Positions 53,201-64,000 of a stretch of 64,000 nt of DNA are shown here, one piece after another. Within the stretch, counting starts at the first letter, position 1. Each line of letters begins with the position of its first letter. The notes under the pieces were generated by a model that did no database searches, was not told the DNA's origin, and was given only the letters and a program-made list of their open reading frames with translations. The DNA is from Microglena sp. YARC (taxonomy: Eukaryota > Chlorophyta > Chlorophyceae > Chlamydomonadales > Chlamydomonadaceae). The translations under genes were made by a program, and so were the position numbers. The DNA lies in NCBI GenBank assembly GCA_022414725.1, contig CM039462.1, positions 129,649,113-129,713,112 of the forward strand, given 5' to 3'.

Positions 53201-53690
53201 TGCACCATGGTGCTAAGTTAAGTGAAGTTAAGTCTATGGTGCTGTGTTAAGTTAAGTCTGTGGTGCTGTGTTAAGTTAAGTCTATGGTGCTGTGTTAAGT
53301 TAAGTCTGTGGTGCTAAGTTAAGTTAAGTCTGTGGTGCTAAGTTAAGTTAAGTCTGTGGTGCTAAGTTAAATTAAGTTGAGGTCTACGGCGCTACGTTAA
53401 GTTAATACACTAGTTCCTGTCTTAATACACTAGTTCCTGTCTTAATACACTAGTTCCTGTCTTAATACACTAGTTCCTGTCTTAATACACTAGTTCCTGT
53501 CTACGGCGCTACGTTAAGTTAAGTGAAGTTAATACACTAGTTCCTGTCTTATAAAAAATCCCTGACTTGGGTGAGGACGTGGTCATGGATACCCGCCTCG
53601 GTGATGGACTTGATGATGTATACCTAACAGGCACTGATGTATACCTAACAGGCACTGATGTATACCTAACAGGCACTGATAACTACTTGT
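53200..53690. repeat. Nested short tandem repeats
   Basis: 'gtggtgctaagttaagttaa' units (53205-53400), then five copies of 'ttaatacactagttcctgtc' (53401-53500), then three of 'tgatgtatacctaacaggca' (53630-53680). Confidence 0.85.
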
Positions 53691-53699
53691 CACACGCTT

Positions 53700-53800
53700 G
53701 TGGTGAATGAAACCAGGGGTGTGGCAAGGTTTGAATTCAGGCTGATTCTAGACATGTCCAGGTCTCTACACCGACAGTTGTACTTGTCAACTTGTCAAGG
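53700..53800 (-). mobile_element. SINE family 2, second copy
   Basis: Shares 'gtgtggcaaggtttgaa', 'tctagacatgtccaggtctc' and 'tacaccgac' with 41921-42035. Minus strand B-box-like 'gaattcaaaccttg'. Confidence 0.5.
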
Positions 53801-53887
53801 TGCCCCATGAGTTGGGATGTCATACGGGTGCTTAACGTAATGCAGCCCTACCAGGCACTGAGATGTACTTGTCGCGCGCTTGTGATA

Positions 53888-54090
53888 AATGATAATGCCT
53901 GGGGGGGGGGGGGGGGGGGGATTAAGGGAACCATGTTCAGGTGGTAGAGAACAGGCTGCTACTTCACCTGGACAGTGCTGCCATGGCGGTTGAGAGCGAC
54001 CGGGAACACTTAGTAGCATCCGAAGGGATCCGAACCCTGCACGTTCTGTCTGATTTCAGCGAGCTCAACCATCGAGCCAATCGTAGAAAT
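53888..54090 (-). mobile_element. SINE family 1, head type II
   Basis: Minus strand: A box TGGCTCGATGGTTGAGCTC (from about 54060-54078), B box GGGTTCGGATCC (near 54028-54039). The tail 'aaatgataatgcctgg' is followed by an ~18-G run replacing part of 'ggggcgtgg'. The + frame that crosses it is a shadow. Confidence 0.7.
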
Positions 54091-54179
54091 GGGAGGTACG
54101 CTTTTGTGATCAATGACAGCAGTGCCCTGATGAAATGTTGCCATTTGGTACGCTGTGATGTATGAGGTAGTAGTGGAGG

Positions 54180-55080
54180 TGTATTTGCTGTGATGGCGCC
54201 TCCACATCCCCAGCCCTCTCAAACCAGGTTCAAGGTTGCATGGGGCCCCCTATGTATGAGGTAGAAGTGGTGGTTAGGTTGCTGCGATGGAACCTCCACA
54301 TCTCCGTCCACCCACATCCACATCCCCAGCCCTCTTAAACCAGGTTTAGGGATTCTGGAAAAGCTTTTATTTTAGCTACGAGCAGCAGCTTCGAGGCACC
54401 TCCCTTTCTACGCAGCCAAAACCTAAAGCAATGTAGTGTATCTGGAAGCTGATAGAATCAGCTTCACAGTACTGTTGTAATTTTGGGGCTTAGCTCAGGG
54501 GCTGGCTCAGGGAGCTGCCTAGAAGCTGCTGCTCGTAGCCGAAATGGAAAGCTATGTATGGGTGGTCTTCCCTGTAAGGTATTCCCTGTACACTTAGGCT
54601 ATTGAAACCTGATTTAAAATGAAAAAACTGATCATGGGCAAGTAAATGGGAATTCTCCTCACTCCTAATTCTCGTAATTGCCCATAACCCTCACTGTTTC
54701 ATTTTGGGGCTACGCATATCAGCTTCTAGGCAGCTTCTTGTCCCCGTCTTTGGACAAAACCTGAAGCTAGCTCGTGTGCCTGAAAGCTAACATTTAGGGC
54801 ACTCGAATGCAGCTGAAAGATTAGGGGTGGCCCATGCTGATGGAGGGGACTGGAAGCTGCCACACAAAAACTAGGTGGCGATTATTGTGAAGGGTTTTTG
54901 GGCCCTTGCCCAAATTGTCACGTTGCTCTGTTGTTGACCCAGTCCCTGTTGACCCAGGCAGGATGATGCTTTGTCCGTTTCATCTTGTCAAGAGCTTCAA
55001 CCGTAGCTTTTATTCTCAGCTATGAGCAAAAGCTTGTAGGCAGCTCCCCTGATTTGCTACTAAGCCCTATCAAATGTGGC
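54180..55080. other. No gene recognised
   Basis: Dispersed repeats such as 'tatgaggtag' with 'cctccacatccccagccctc' (54165-54345), and 'agctgctt' or 'cagcttctaggcagctt' motifs. No coding signal. Confidence 0.4.
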
Positions 55081-56810
55081 CTAGTGCACTTTGAAGGAGA
55101 CATACTTTGCTGCCCATAACTGCTGACATATTTGGGTGTAGATTGAGGTTTGATTGAATGCCCTTCTTGGTCTCTTGAGATTGAGTTTGGAAGATAGACA
55201 GCTCTCTACTCTCACATGGAGGTTGGGGTCGGAAGATGTACTGATACCCCATCTCCATTCAGATTGAGGTTAGAAGATTTACTGCCCTCTTTACTTTCTT
55301 GAGATTGAGTTTGGAAGGTAGACTGCCCTCTACTCTCACACGGAGGTTGAGGTTAGAAGATTTACTGCCCTTGGCTCTCTTGAGATTGAGTTTGGAAGGT
55401 AGACTGCTCTCTACTATTATATGGAGGTTGAGATTAGAAGATAGACTGCCCTCTTGGCTCTCTTGAGATTGAGTTTGGAACATAGACGGCTCTCTACTCT
55501 TACATGGAGGTTGAGGTTGGAAGATTGACTGCTATCTCATCTCTATTCAGATTAGGTTAGAACATTTACTGACCTCTTGGCTCTCTTAAGAATCTCTATT
55601 CAGATTCAGGTTAGAACATTTACTGTTCTCTAGGCTCTCTTGAGATTGAGTTTGGAGATATACCTCTCTCTACTCTCACATGGGGGTTGAGGTTGGAAGA
55701 TTTACTGATATCTCATCTCTATTCAGATTGAGGTTAGAAGATTTACTGTCCTCTTAACTTTCTTGAGATTCAGTTTGAAAGATAGACTGCTCTGTTTTCT
55801 CACATTGAGGTTGAGGTTTGAAGATTTACTGACCCCTCATCTCTTGAGATTGAGGTTGGAAGTTTTGCTGATATCTCATCTCTATTCAGACTAAGATCAG
55901 AAGATAGACTGCCCTCTTGGCTCTCTTGAGGTTGAGTTTGGAACATAGACGGCTCTCTACTCTTACATGGAGGTTGAGGTTGGAAGATTGACTGCTATCT
56001 CATCTCTATTCAGATTAGGTTAGAACATTTACTGCCCTCTTGGCTCTCTTGAGAATCTCTATTCAGATTCAGGTTAGAACATTTACTGTTCTCTTGGCTC
56101 TCTTGAGATTAAGTTTGGAGATATACTGCTCTCTACTCTCACATGGAGGTTGAGGTTGGAAGATTTACTGATATCTCATCTCTATTCAGATTGAGGTTAG
56201 AAGATTTACTATCCTCTTGGGTCTCTTGAGATTGAGTTTGGAAGATATACTGCTCTCTACTCTCACATTGAGGTTGAGGTTTGAAGATTTACTAACCCCT
56301 CATCTCTTGAGATTGAGATTGGGAGTTTTGCTGATATCTCATCTCTATTCAGACTGAGGTTGGAAGGTTGACTGCCCTCTTTGCTCTCTTGAGGTTGGGT
56401 TTGGAAGATAGACTGCTCTCCACTCTCACATGGAGGTTGAGGATTGAAGATTTACTGATATCTCATCTCTATTCAGATTGAGGTTGGAAGATAGACTGCT
56501 CTCTGTTCTCAGATTGAGGTTGAGGTTGGAAGATTTGTTGCTGCCCTCATCTCTCTTGGAATTGACGTTGGAAGTTTGACTGCTCTCGTATTGGGGACTT
56601 GTTGGAAGTTTCATCTCTTGAATATGAGGTTGGGAGTTTGACTGCTCTCTGCTCTGGTACTGAGGTTCAAGTTAGAAGATGGACTGCTCGCTCGTTTCTC
56701 CTGAGGTCTAGTTGGAAGTTTGACTTCTCTCTCTCATCTGTCTTGAGCTTGAGGTTGGAAGATAGACTGCTCTATGCTCTCTCAGGTCTGCCTGGTCTTG
56801 GTTGCGCTAC
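55080..56810. repeat. Long ~60-bp satellite-like array
   Basis: Units such as 'cttgagattgagtttggaag' 'atagactgctctctactctc' 'acatggaggttgaggttgga' repeat for 1.7 kb, with longer blocks (about 370 bp) duplicated, e.g. 55480-55700 resembling 55930-56130. Short Ser/Leu/Asn frames on the minus strand are shadows. Confidence 0.85.
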
Positions 56811-57089
56811 AATTTAAGCCCTGAACCATTTAAAGCCCCGGGTGCCTCCTGGAAATGTGTACATACAAGGATTTGGAAGCTTGTACATTGAAGGATTTAG
56901 ATATTTGGAAGTATGTACATTGAAGTTCACGGTGAGGTTCAGGGTTACGGGTGTAAGCATATCGGAGGATTTCACTTTATCTAATCTTGGTCTTAGTGCT
57001 GAAGCGTGAGCGGCGGAATCATGGACAACCTAATCTGTCCAGGAATAAGATGATAACTGGTACTCAGTGGTCTCACTATGTTGAGTGAA

Positions 57090-57450
57090 GTTGAGGTGTC
57101 ACTATGTTGAGCGAAGTTGAGACGAACATTTTGTCTGCCTTAAGAGACACAGATGCTGCCAGCTTGAAGATTCTGTTAGCCTTAAGAGACAAAGATGCTG
57201 CCAGCTTGAAGATTCTGTCAGCCTTAAGAGACAAAGATGCTGCCAGCTTGAAGATTATGTTAGCCTGAAGAGACAAAGATGCTGCTAGCTTGAAGATTAT
57301 GTCTGCTTTTAAGAGACAAAGAGTCTATCAGCTCGAAGAGATAAAGATGCTGGCAGCTTGAAGATTCTGTTAGCTTGAAGAGACAAAGGTGTTGCCAGCT
57401 TGAAGATGCTGTCAGCTTGAAGAGACAGAGATGCTGCCAGCTCGAGGATT
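57090..57450. repeat. ~42-bp tandem repeat
   Basis: 'gccttaagagacaaagatgc' 'tgccagcttgaagattctgt' repeats about eight times. 56811-57089 and 57451-59000 show no gene signal; 57690-57800 has short 'cgtacacaccctgcgtagc' repeats, and 58260-58490 a 'gacagacagatacatt' repeat. Confidence 0.85.
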
Positions 57451-59055
57451 CTTTCCTAGGTTGTGTTAGGCTTGTCTGAATAGCTTGACATGGGATTTGT
57501 CAGGAAGCTGCTGCTGGTAGTAAAAAATAAAAGCTATGTGACACTTGTGTGACACCTCGGTTCTGAAGTTGGCGATGTGGCGTTACACTGGTCGGCTAGC
57601 ATGATCTGAGAGTTCACATAAGTAACCAGGGTTAGGAGGGGGGGCTCATGAGCTTAGTGCTAACTACAGGTGAAGAGAAGAGAAATTGCATGTCGTCGCA
57701 CGTTGCCTTATGTAGCCCGTCGTACACACCCTGCGTAGCACTACATACGCAGCATGGAGTAGCCCTACGTACACAGCCCTGTCGTACATACCCTGCGTAG
57801 CCAAAAAAATAAAAAGTGGTCTGGAGTTTGGAAAGACACATCCAGGATTTTTGCCAAATTCTGTTATGTTATTATATACTTATTTACCTTCAATCTAATG
57901 CGCTGAATTCGGCGAACTTCTTTCGCTTCCGCAGTTATGAGCTACTTCATCATGAACTCGTGACGGTCAGGTCATACACAATGGTTGGTAGGAAGCATAA
58001 CAACACTCTCCTACACACATGGCACTTTGGGTTGTTTTGGCTAAGTTTGGCTAAGCTGGCTAAGCTTTGGCTAAGTGTAGCATCCGTGTAGTTCACCCGC
58101 TGACAATTAGTTGTGCACTATTAAGGCTGATATAGCTAATGGCCCTATTAGGCTTAATTTGGTCCGATCTTTGCCTGTCCTGAACTCCGAAGCCAATAAG
58201 TAACCTTAGTCATAATGCCTGCGTCTTGGCCTGCTTTGGCTAAGGCTAACTGGCTGGTACACCGTTACACTGACAGTCCGACAGGTACACTATGATAGCC
58301 TGATACATTTCCGAATAAACTGTAGGACAGTCAGATTCATGACCTGACACACTGGGAGACAGGTGGAAACATTACCTACAGTATTTGAGTGACAGACAGA
58401 TACATTGTCCGGCAGACAGGTACATTGACTGACGGACAGATACAATGCATGCACTGGCAGACAGATGGATACTTTGGCGGACGGATACTTATGACATTGC
58501 TTTATCTTATATATGTACATGACAGCTCGTGTGTGGATCGACCATGGTCGTATAATACCTCAATTGTTCTGTACATGTTGGAGCACGACTAGTTGCTTGT
58601 GTACTGCTATGGGCAGGACCCCTCACCTGTACTGCCCAAGTAGGAACCCTTTCCTAGTCAGCCCATGTTACTGGAAATGTCCATGTAACATTAAGTTTGT
58701 TGTACGTTGTAATTGTCCCCTGTCTTGTGACTTGACTATATGGCTCCAGCCAGCAATTTAGCTGCTCACCATCTCTGGCAGTAAACAAGGGCGGGACCGA
58801 GCCCCGGTGTCACTAGGTTTGTTTTGTGTGCGGTGTGCGTAATCTTGTTGCTGCCCTCGTGGCTGATTTATTTGCGCATTGTGTGTCTCGTATACCGCGC
58901 TTTGGTACGTAGTTGCGCGTCACCTCATAAACTGGGGCTGTGCACCCTCCGGCTGTGACTAGGCAGTCTCCTTCGGGATGACTTGACTGCCTAAACCAAA
59001 CGTCAAGTGGTTCGGGGCGCAGTTTGACTTAACTCTACCTGGAAGACATGGTGAC

Positions 59056-59241
59056 CAGGGTAATTCAAATGGCCAAATTGGCCAACGCTTTAGCGCACTT
59101 GAAAACAAAAAAACTGCGCTTTGTAGTGCGAAAATTGCTTGCAGCGCCCACAAGGGGTTGCAAAAAACTGCGCTTAAAGCGCAGAGGGGATCAAAAAGTC
59201 AGCACTCAAAAGCGCAAAAGCGTGCGCTTTGAATTACCCTG
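59056..59241. mobile_element. hAT-type MITE, 186 bp, with perfect 8-bp target duplication
   Basis: Terminal inverted repeats CAGGGTAATTCAAA (59056-59069) and its exact reverse complement (59228-59241). Flanked by ATGGTGAC at 59048-59055 and 59242-59249. An 8-bp duplication and a CAGGG terminus are hallmarks of the hAT superfamily. The interior is rich in 'aagcgc' and 'gcgcttt' and partly palindromic, with no coding capacity. Confidence 0.9.
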
Positions 59242-59984
59242 ATGGTGACGTGACTGAAAATACAACTTGTCTGAATTTTTCTTCGAGTCCTAGAATAGGT
59301 GACTGCCTTAGCCAGTTTGTTGAGCTGCCTGCCGTATGCAAACGTCAGTTGGTGCGGTCCAAAAGCAATTTGTAGGGCGAACCCTTAGGTTGGGTTCCCC
59401 AGCGCTCCCGTTTTGCGCACCCATTTTGCGCCTCCATTTTGAGCACCCGTTTAGTGACTCCGGTAGTACGCCTCATGTGCGAAAGTCGCTACCCATGGAG
59501 GGGCGGTAACAATGTTTTAAAATGTAAACGAGAATAAATCGTGGAGTGCTTAACCTACACGCCAGCAGGGCAGAACAAACCGGTCGTTATTGGGGTATTT
59601 GATGGTCGGTATATCAGAGCCCAAAAATCCCAATGTTGGTTTGGCCGGAACTATCTGCGAGTCCCGTACTCCCTTCTGGTACGTGCCGACTAATTCTGCG
59701 GGCGGATTCTGGTTAGACCCAACAGAATCCGACCCGGATTTCCGGTATCCGACTCAGCTCTGTAGCTGAGTACCTGTGTAGCTTTCATGGTGACTCGTGC
59801 CCATTGGTCGGCCCCTACAGATATAGGATATTGTTACAAACTCAGCAGAAATCAATGCCGAGACTGAACAACGCTGGGGCAGCTAGACAGTTTTATAAAT
59901 CCCTAGGGGACTCAGACCTACGTATGCAATGGATATGCGAAACGGTGTTGCTTCTCACATTTTGGTCAAAAACCCGGTCAGATT

Positions 59985-60065
59985 AGCCGGTAAAACTTAC
60001 TGCCCTCACATCTAAGCGACTTGTGTTCGATTCTCGGCGGGGGCGGATTACTTAGGAGGGCACTT
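59985..60065 (+). mobile_element. Possible tRNA-like SINE head
   Basis: 'tagccggtaaaacttactg' (A-box-like) and 'gtgttcgattctcggcg' (B-box-like), about 35 bp apart. No target duplication was found. Weak. Confidence 0.25.
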
Positions 60066-60219
60066 TTTCGCTTACGGTTGCGAACTGTGGACGCGTCGTT
60101 TTCATGTGTCGTTTGCCTCCTGTCCTAAGGACTCAATCTAGGGACCTGGCGCATGTCTACGATTTCCCCTTGTGAAATTCGCATCTCCGTGCCTCTCATT
60201 GCATCTATCAGCTTGTAAG

Positions 60220-63200
60220 CACTCCGTAGAGTGGACAGAGATGATTGCAGCTGAACAGACGCGCCAATCTATACACGGAGACGAGAATAAGTTACAAGCA
60301 AAGTAGACCCATTAAGGGGCACCAGTGGAGGAAGGAGCAGCAGCCTTTACCCTGATAAGGGTACAGGCTATACAGGTGACGCAGCCAACAGGAAGCTGTC
60401 ACTAAGTCAAGAAGGATGACACAGCCTACGGGAAGCTGTCACTACGGGAAGCTGGCACAGTACTGGCAGAGCCGATAGTTCTAAGGAAGTACATAAGTAG
60501 TCACCAAGACATAAAACAAGTGAGAGCACTGCTATTCATGCTGATACTCCACCTATGACGCAGGTGACATACAATACTAGTACTCCGCCTATGGCACTGG
60601 GGACATAGAACTATAAACTGGTAGTAAACAAAAATTATTAAGGAACGGCGGAAAAAACAGGAAACCAGAAGAAAGCCTTGTCTAAAATAAAAGGATGAGA
60701 AAGGATGAACCAAAAACCACTGTAGTAATCCGAAAATGTAGCAGCAAAAAACTTGGGTCATACCGAGCTGAGCTGAGACCAAAAAGGAAATATAACCATC
60801 CATGGTAAGCGCAAAAATACTATTCATCCAGAATAGTAGGCACCAAACCAGAAAATCACAGGGAGGCCAAACAGAAATCAATCTTAATACCAAAGAAGGG
60901 AACAACGTATACTGAAAGACCGAGAACTGAACCTAAAGAGAAGACTGTAAAAATCGTATATCAAAGTTGGGGAACAACGGTATAGAAAACCCGATCCGGG
61001 AATAGGAACCTAACGCCAATCAATGATAACCAAAGAGACGGATTGAAATATCGTGTGAGAGCAGCACACGAGAGAATCAAAGCCTAAAGGACGCAGACAA
61101 GAGGACACTAAAGACTACGGTGTAAAAATAAAGTCGATGGAAAAATCCACTACCTTAAAAACTATTCTTAGCATAGAATTCATGACTAGGTTGGGATGAA
61201 AAAACCATGATGAACTGGTTTCTTACTCAAAGATGAAAGTAAGAAGATGTATGAAAGTTAATTATCATAAATCCCCAGTTACGGCACTAACTAAAATATT
61301 CTAGGAGGTGGGTATCGCACCGCAAAGAACTCATGCACTCAAGACAAACCAAGCGCCTAACCACAAGCAAACCAAACCTGCAGCAACTGAAAAAATCCAA
61401 AGGATGCGAAGTTAAAATTTCCAAGAAACTCGTAACCAACAAAGGAAACACAGTTCAATGAACAATAGAAGGTTAGATGTACAACCATAGTACATAAAAC
61501 CTATTGTCCACTTGAAAATAGTAAACGCAGAAAAAAGACGTAAATAATTTTACTGCAAAGGATGGACTGAAAGGGCGCTTGAAATACATTCGGAAAACAA
61601 GAAAGAGGTGAGCGGCGGTACATCTGCAAGTACAACTGCAAGATTACCCAGCCCACCAATTCACAGTAAAATCCGAAGGGAAACAACTACTACACTCCAC
61701 AAAAAGTTATAATCACTGGAGGGGCTGGTGATCAAAAACTGTGTGGAGTAAAAAGAAATAGCTAATCTATGATGAGTTCCACCGAATGAACCATCTGCCT
61801 ATGGAACGAAGAGTCACAAACCATCAAGACGCTATAACGGTGGTCTGAATGAATCACCACCTTCCACCAAAAACAAGAAAGACAGCTGAAAGGAAGCTGC
61901 CTAAACAAAGCGTCGTAACGCTCCACCAATCTAGACTACCCTATAAGTCAGTCTAAGGCGGTGCTGAGGAATAGGCACCCACACATAGGGCCATGTTAAC
62001 CTACGTATGAGAACCATCAGCACCTAAAACAATGAATCCTGGTTGACTGTAACACCCCAGCCATACGCAGTATCAAGCTAGACCAATACTCTAGATCATC
62101 ACTCACTCCACGTGACGGCTACATCATCACATGGGCTTGACCCGGATCATCCACCAGGGACGGCAGGAGCGAAGGGAGAAACAACGCCCGGAGCCATCAA
62201 GGTGGCCGGAGGTTGGCGACTATTAGACAATGGACCTATGACAGGCTCCACTATGACCTGAGACTGTCTGAATCCTAGAGCTTCACCGATAAAACATGGC
62301 ACAGAGGAGGCCTGGCGACCCCCTAAGATTCGGCTAAATTATTGTTTGGAAATACAAACTCCACCCGCCCTAAAACTTCACACACAATACAGCATGATCA
62401 GTCCCTGACCTGGGATGCAATCTGGATACACCCCACCCAGGACAGCCATCAACAATTGGGGTTGCTAAAGGGCGTAGGGAATATTACCGGCGACACTTAC
62501 ATATCACCGTTTCGATGACAGGAGGGATGCAAAGCGGCACGGGACCCATACTAATGGAAGAGCCCAGGAAGACAGTTTAGACTAAACTGGATATAGAGAG
62601 TACATCACTACTCTCTACTACCTGGCGCAACATCGGAACCAAACATAATAAAACCTTACTCACCAGGAATACCCAACCAGTCTACCAAATAATGCCTTTC
62701 TAACTAGCTTGTTGCGTTAAATCCCAATACGAAGGTGACATAGCAAGGGCAACATAAAAACGCAACAATGACACATCAGGTGCAACCCGCAGAACATCTC
62801 CAAAGGAGTATGTCACCCTAGATGAACACGCGATTGCGAAGATAACACACTAGCACCATGCTGAAGCAGTGTCATCATCAACAACTCATGCATGCCCCAA
62901 CTAATCGAGATCAACCATGCCTCTATAACCACTTAACTAAAAATTCCTAAGCCCTATCAGAACTCAAAACACTTGAACCCAAACTCACGTAGCTAGGCAT
63001 ACACCTAAGGGGGGAACCAGGGGCACGGGAAGAAAAAGTAGCGACCTCTGTCGAACCACGGATCGCACCCAGGGGTCCCAAGGAGCCTAAGAGAGAAAAA
63101 ATATCCACCAAGATATCATGCCAAAGATCCTCCACGGCCGCTGGACTAGGGCCAGGAACGGCGTCCACTTCGCCTGTAGCATGGGCGAAGTCCGGCGCTG
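60220..63200. other. A-rich ORF-poor stretch, possible decayed retroelement
   Basis: About 3 kb with A-rich + strand composition unlike either flank, only short frames, and no recognisable protease, reverse transcriptase or integrase motif. 'tgtaacaccccagcc' at about 62049 resembles an LTR start; 'ggtatatcagagccc' near 59604 resembles a tRNA-Met primer site with an insertion. No matching LTR pair was seen. Confidence 0.3.
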
Positions 63201-64000
63201 CCGAGGACCTGGGATCACAGAAGGTGGGGAAGCTTTAGGTCGAAGTCGAGATTAGAGGTATGGGTGAAAGGAGACGAGAATGACAGTGCAGCAAGTCGCA
63301 CCAATGGCAGAAAATCGCAAATCGCAAGGGCAGAATTCGAAAATTTATCGCTAGGATGCGAAAAGCAGAGCCGAGGCATGTAAAGGTCCTAATATTCCGC
63401 CGTCGATGATCAGTCAATCCCAAGTCCCCCCCTCTATCGCTCGACTCACCCGGTTGGGTAGAGGGAGCAGCACCCGTAGTGGTGCTGACCATACCCCCCT
63501 GCTTCCTACCACCTCCAGAATCTCCAGGTCCAGACGCGTAGGTCGTCCTCCTCTGGCGAACCCTACGGCAGTGCCGGCGATCCGCCAGCTTGATCGGGAA
63601 AAAAAAAATTCTCCAAAAGGTAGCACAGAGCCACTAGAGCGCAAGCTCACGCCAGTAGCCGACCGTCGGCTGGGCAGAGCAAAGGGGGCACAGACGACGT
63701 AGACATCAGCAGGGAGCTTGGTCGGCTTGGCAACCTCCGGTATGCAGGCAGAGCCTCAAACACCGGAGAAAGGTTAGCGACGTCAAGGACGCGAGCAGAC
63801 GAAGACGGGGTATCTCCACCGATGTCCAGGCTAGTCGCCGACTTGAGTCTGCACGTCACGGTCATCTACGACAGATGGGAGGAGGCGACAGACGGCAGGG
63901 GAGGAAAAGGAAGAGAAGATGGAGGAATGACCGGGGGGGGGTTACGACCACGATGGCGGAAGGATCCTCCTCTCCGGCAGCAGAGGCCGCTGGCGCGCAA
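63201..64000. other. GC-richer end region, no gene assigned
   Basis: Three overlapping minus-strand frames (63235-63492, 63414-63650, 63647-63865) and one + frame (63406-63702) rich in Ser, Arg and Pro. Codon-like composition on the minus strand would suit a disordered or gag-like leader, but no motif supports it. Confidence 0.25.

Noticed and set aside
60501..60905. 134-codon hydrophobic minus-strand frame
   Set aside because: It is the complement of an A/K-rich strand; no signal or transmembrane family likeness, and no start context.

Overview
The window is nuclear DNA of a eukaryote, most probably a green-lineage alga or early streptophyte with a large, repeat-rich genome. The evidence is spliceosomal introns (GT..AG, phase-consistent), a plant-type bHLH protein with a C-terminal ACT-like domain, several tRNA-derived SINEs with target-site duplications, and long low-complexity introns. 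The species cannot be fixed from the sequence. A run of exactly 1000 N (4807-5806) is an assembly gap. The first ~22 kb carries many single-base indels at homopolymers, so reading frames there are broken in ways that look like sequencing error.

Region 1 (1 to ~41.4 kb, + strand) is best explained as one very large chromatin-reader gene, open at its 5' end. In order it holds a Tudor-like start fragment (1-55), several unrecognised exons, a CXXC-like Cys cluster (10960-11132), WHIM-like segments (about 15.73 and 17.7 kb), PHD finger 1 (20308-20404 plus 21665-21962), a basic Ala/Thr-rich segment leading into PHD finger 2 (23778-23990 plus 25182-25315), an acidic exon, and four bromodomains (29661-30117, 31052-31975, 32962-33690, 40103-40315), ending at a TGA at 40313-40315. 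The content resembles BAZ/BPTF-type remodeller subunits and plant MBD9-type proteins, but four bromodomains after two PHDs is unusual.

The striking feature of this gene is its introns. Most begin or end with a tandem array whose unit straddles the exon-intron junction. Where the array is at the 5' splice site, the first copy is the real exon end; where it is at the 3' splice site, the last copy is the real exon start. Up to about 15 decoy junctions precede or follow a real one. Many 5' intron halves are G/T-rich and the matching 3' halves C/A-rich, so the two ends of one intron could pair.

Region 2 (41.4-48.5 kb) has no convincing protein gene. It holds tandem repeats and several SINE insertions, some of which share a 3' tail but carry different heads. 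Region 3 (48569-50072) is a two-exon bHLH-ACT transcription factor gene with its C-terminal coding end duplicated just after the stop. Region 4 (50.1-64 kb) is repeats: tandem arrays with 40-150 bp units, more SINE copies, a 186-bp hAT-type MITE with perfect 8-bp target duplications, and an A-rich ORF-poor stretch from ~60.2 to ~63.2 kb that could be decayed retroelement sequence.
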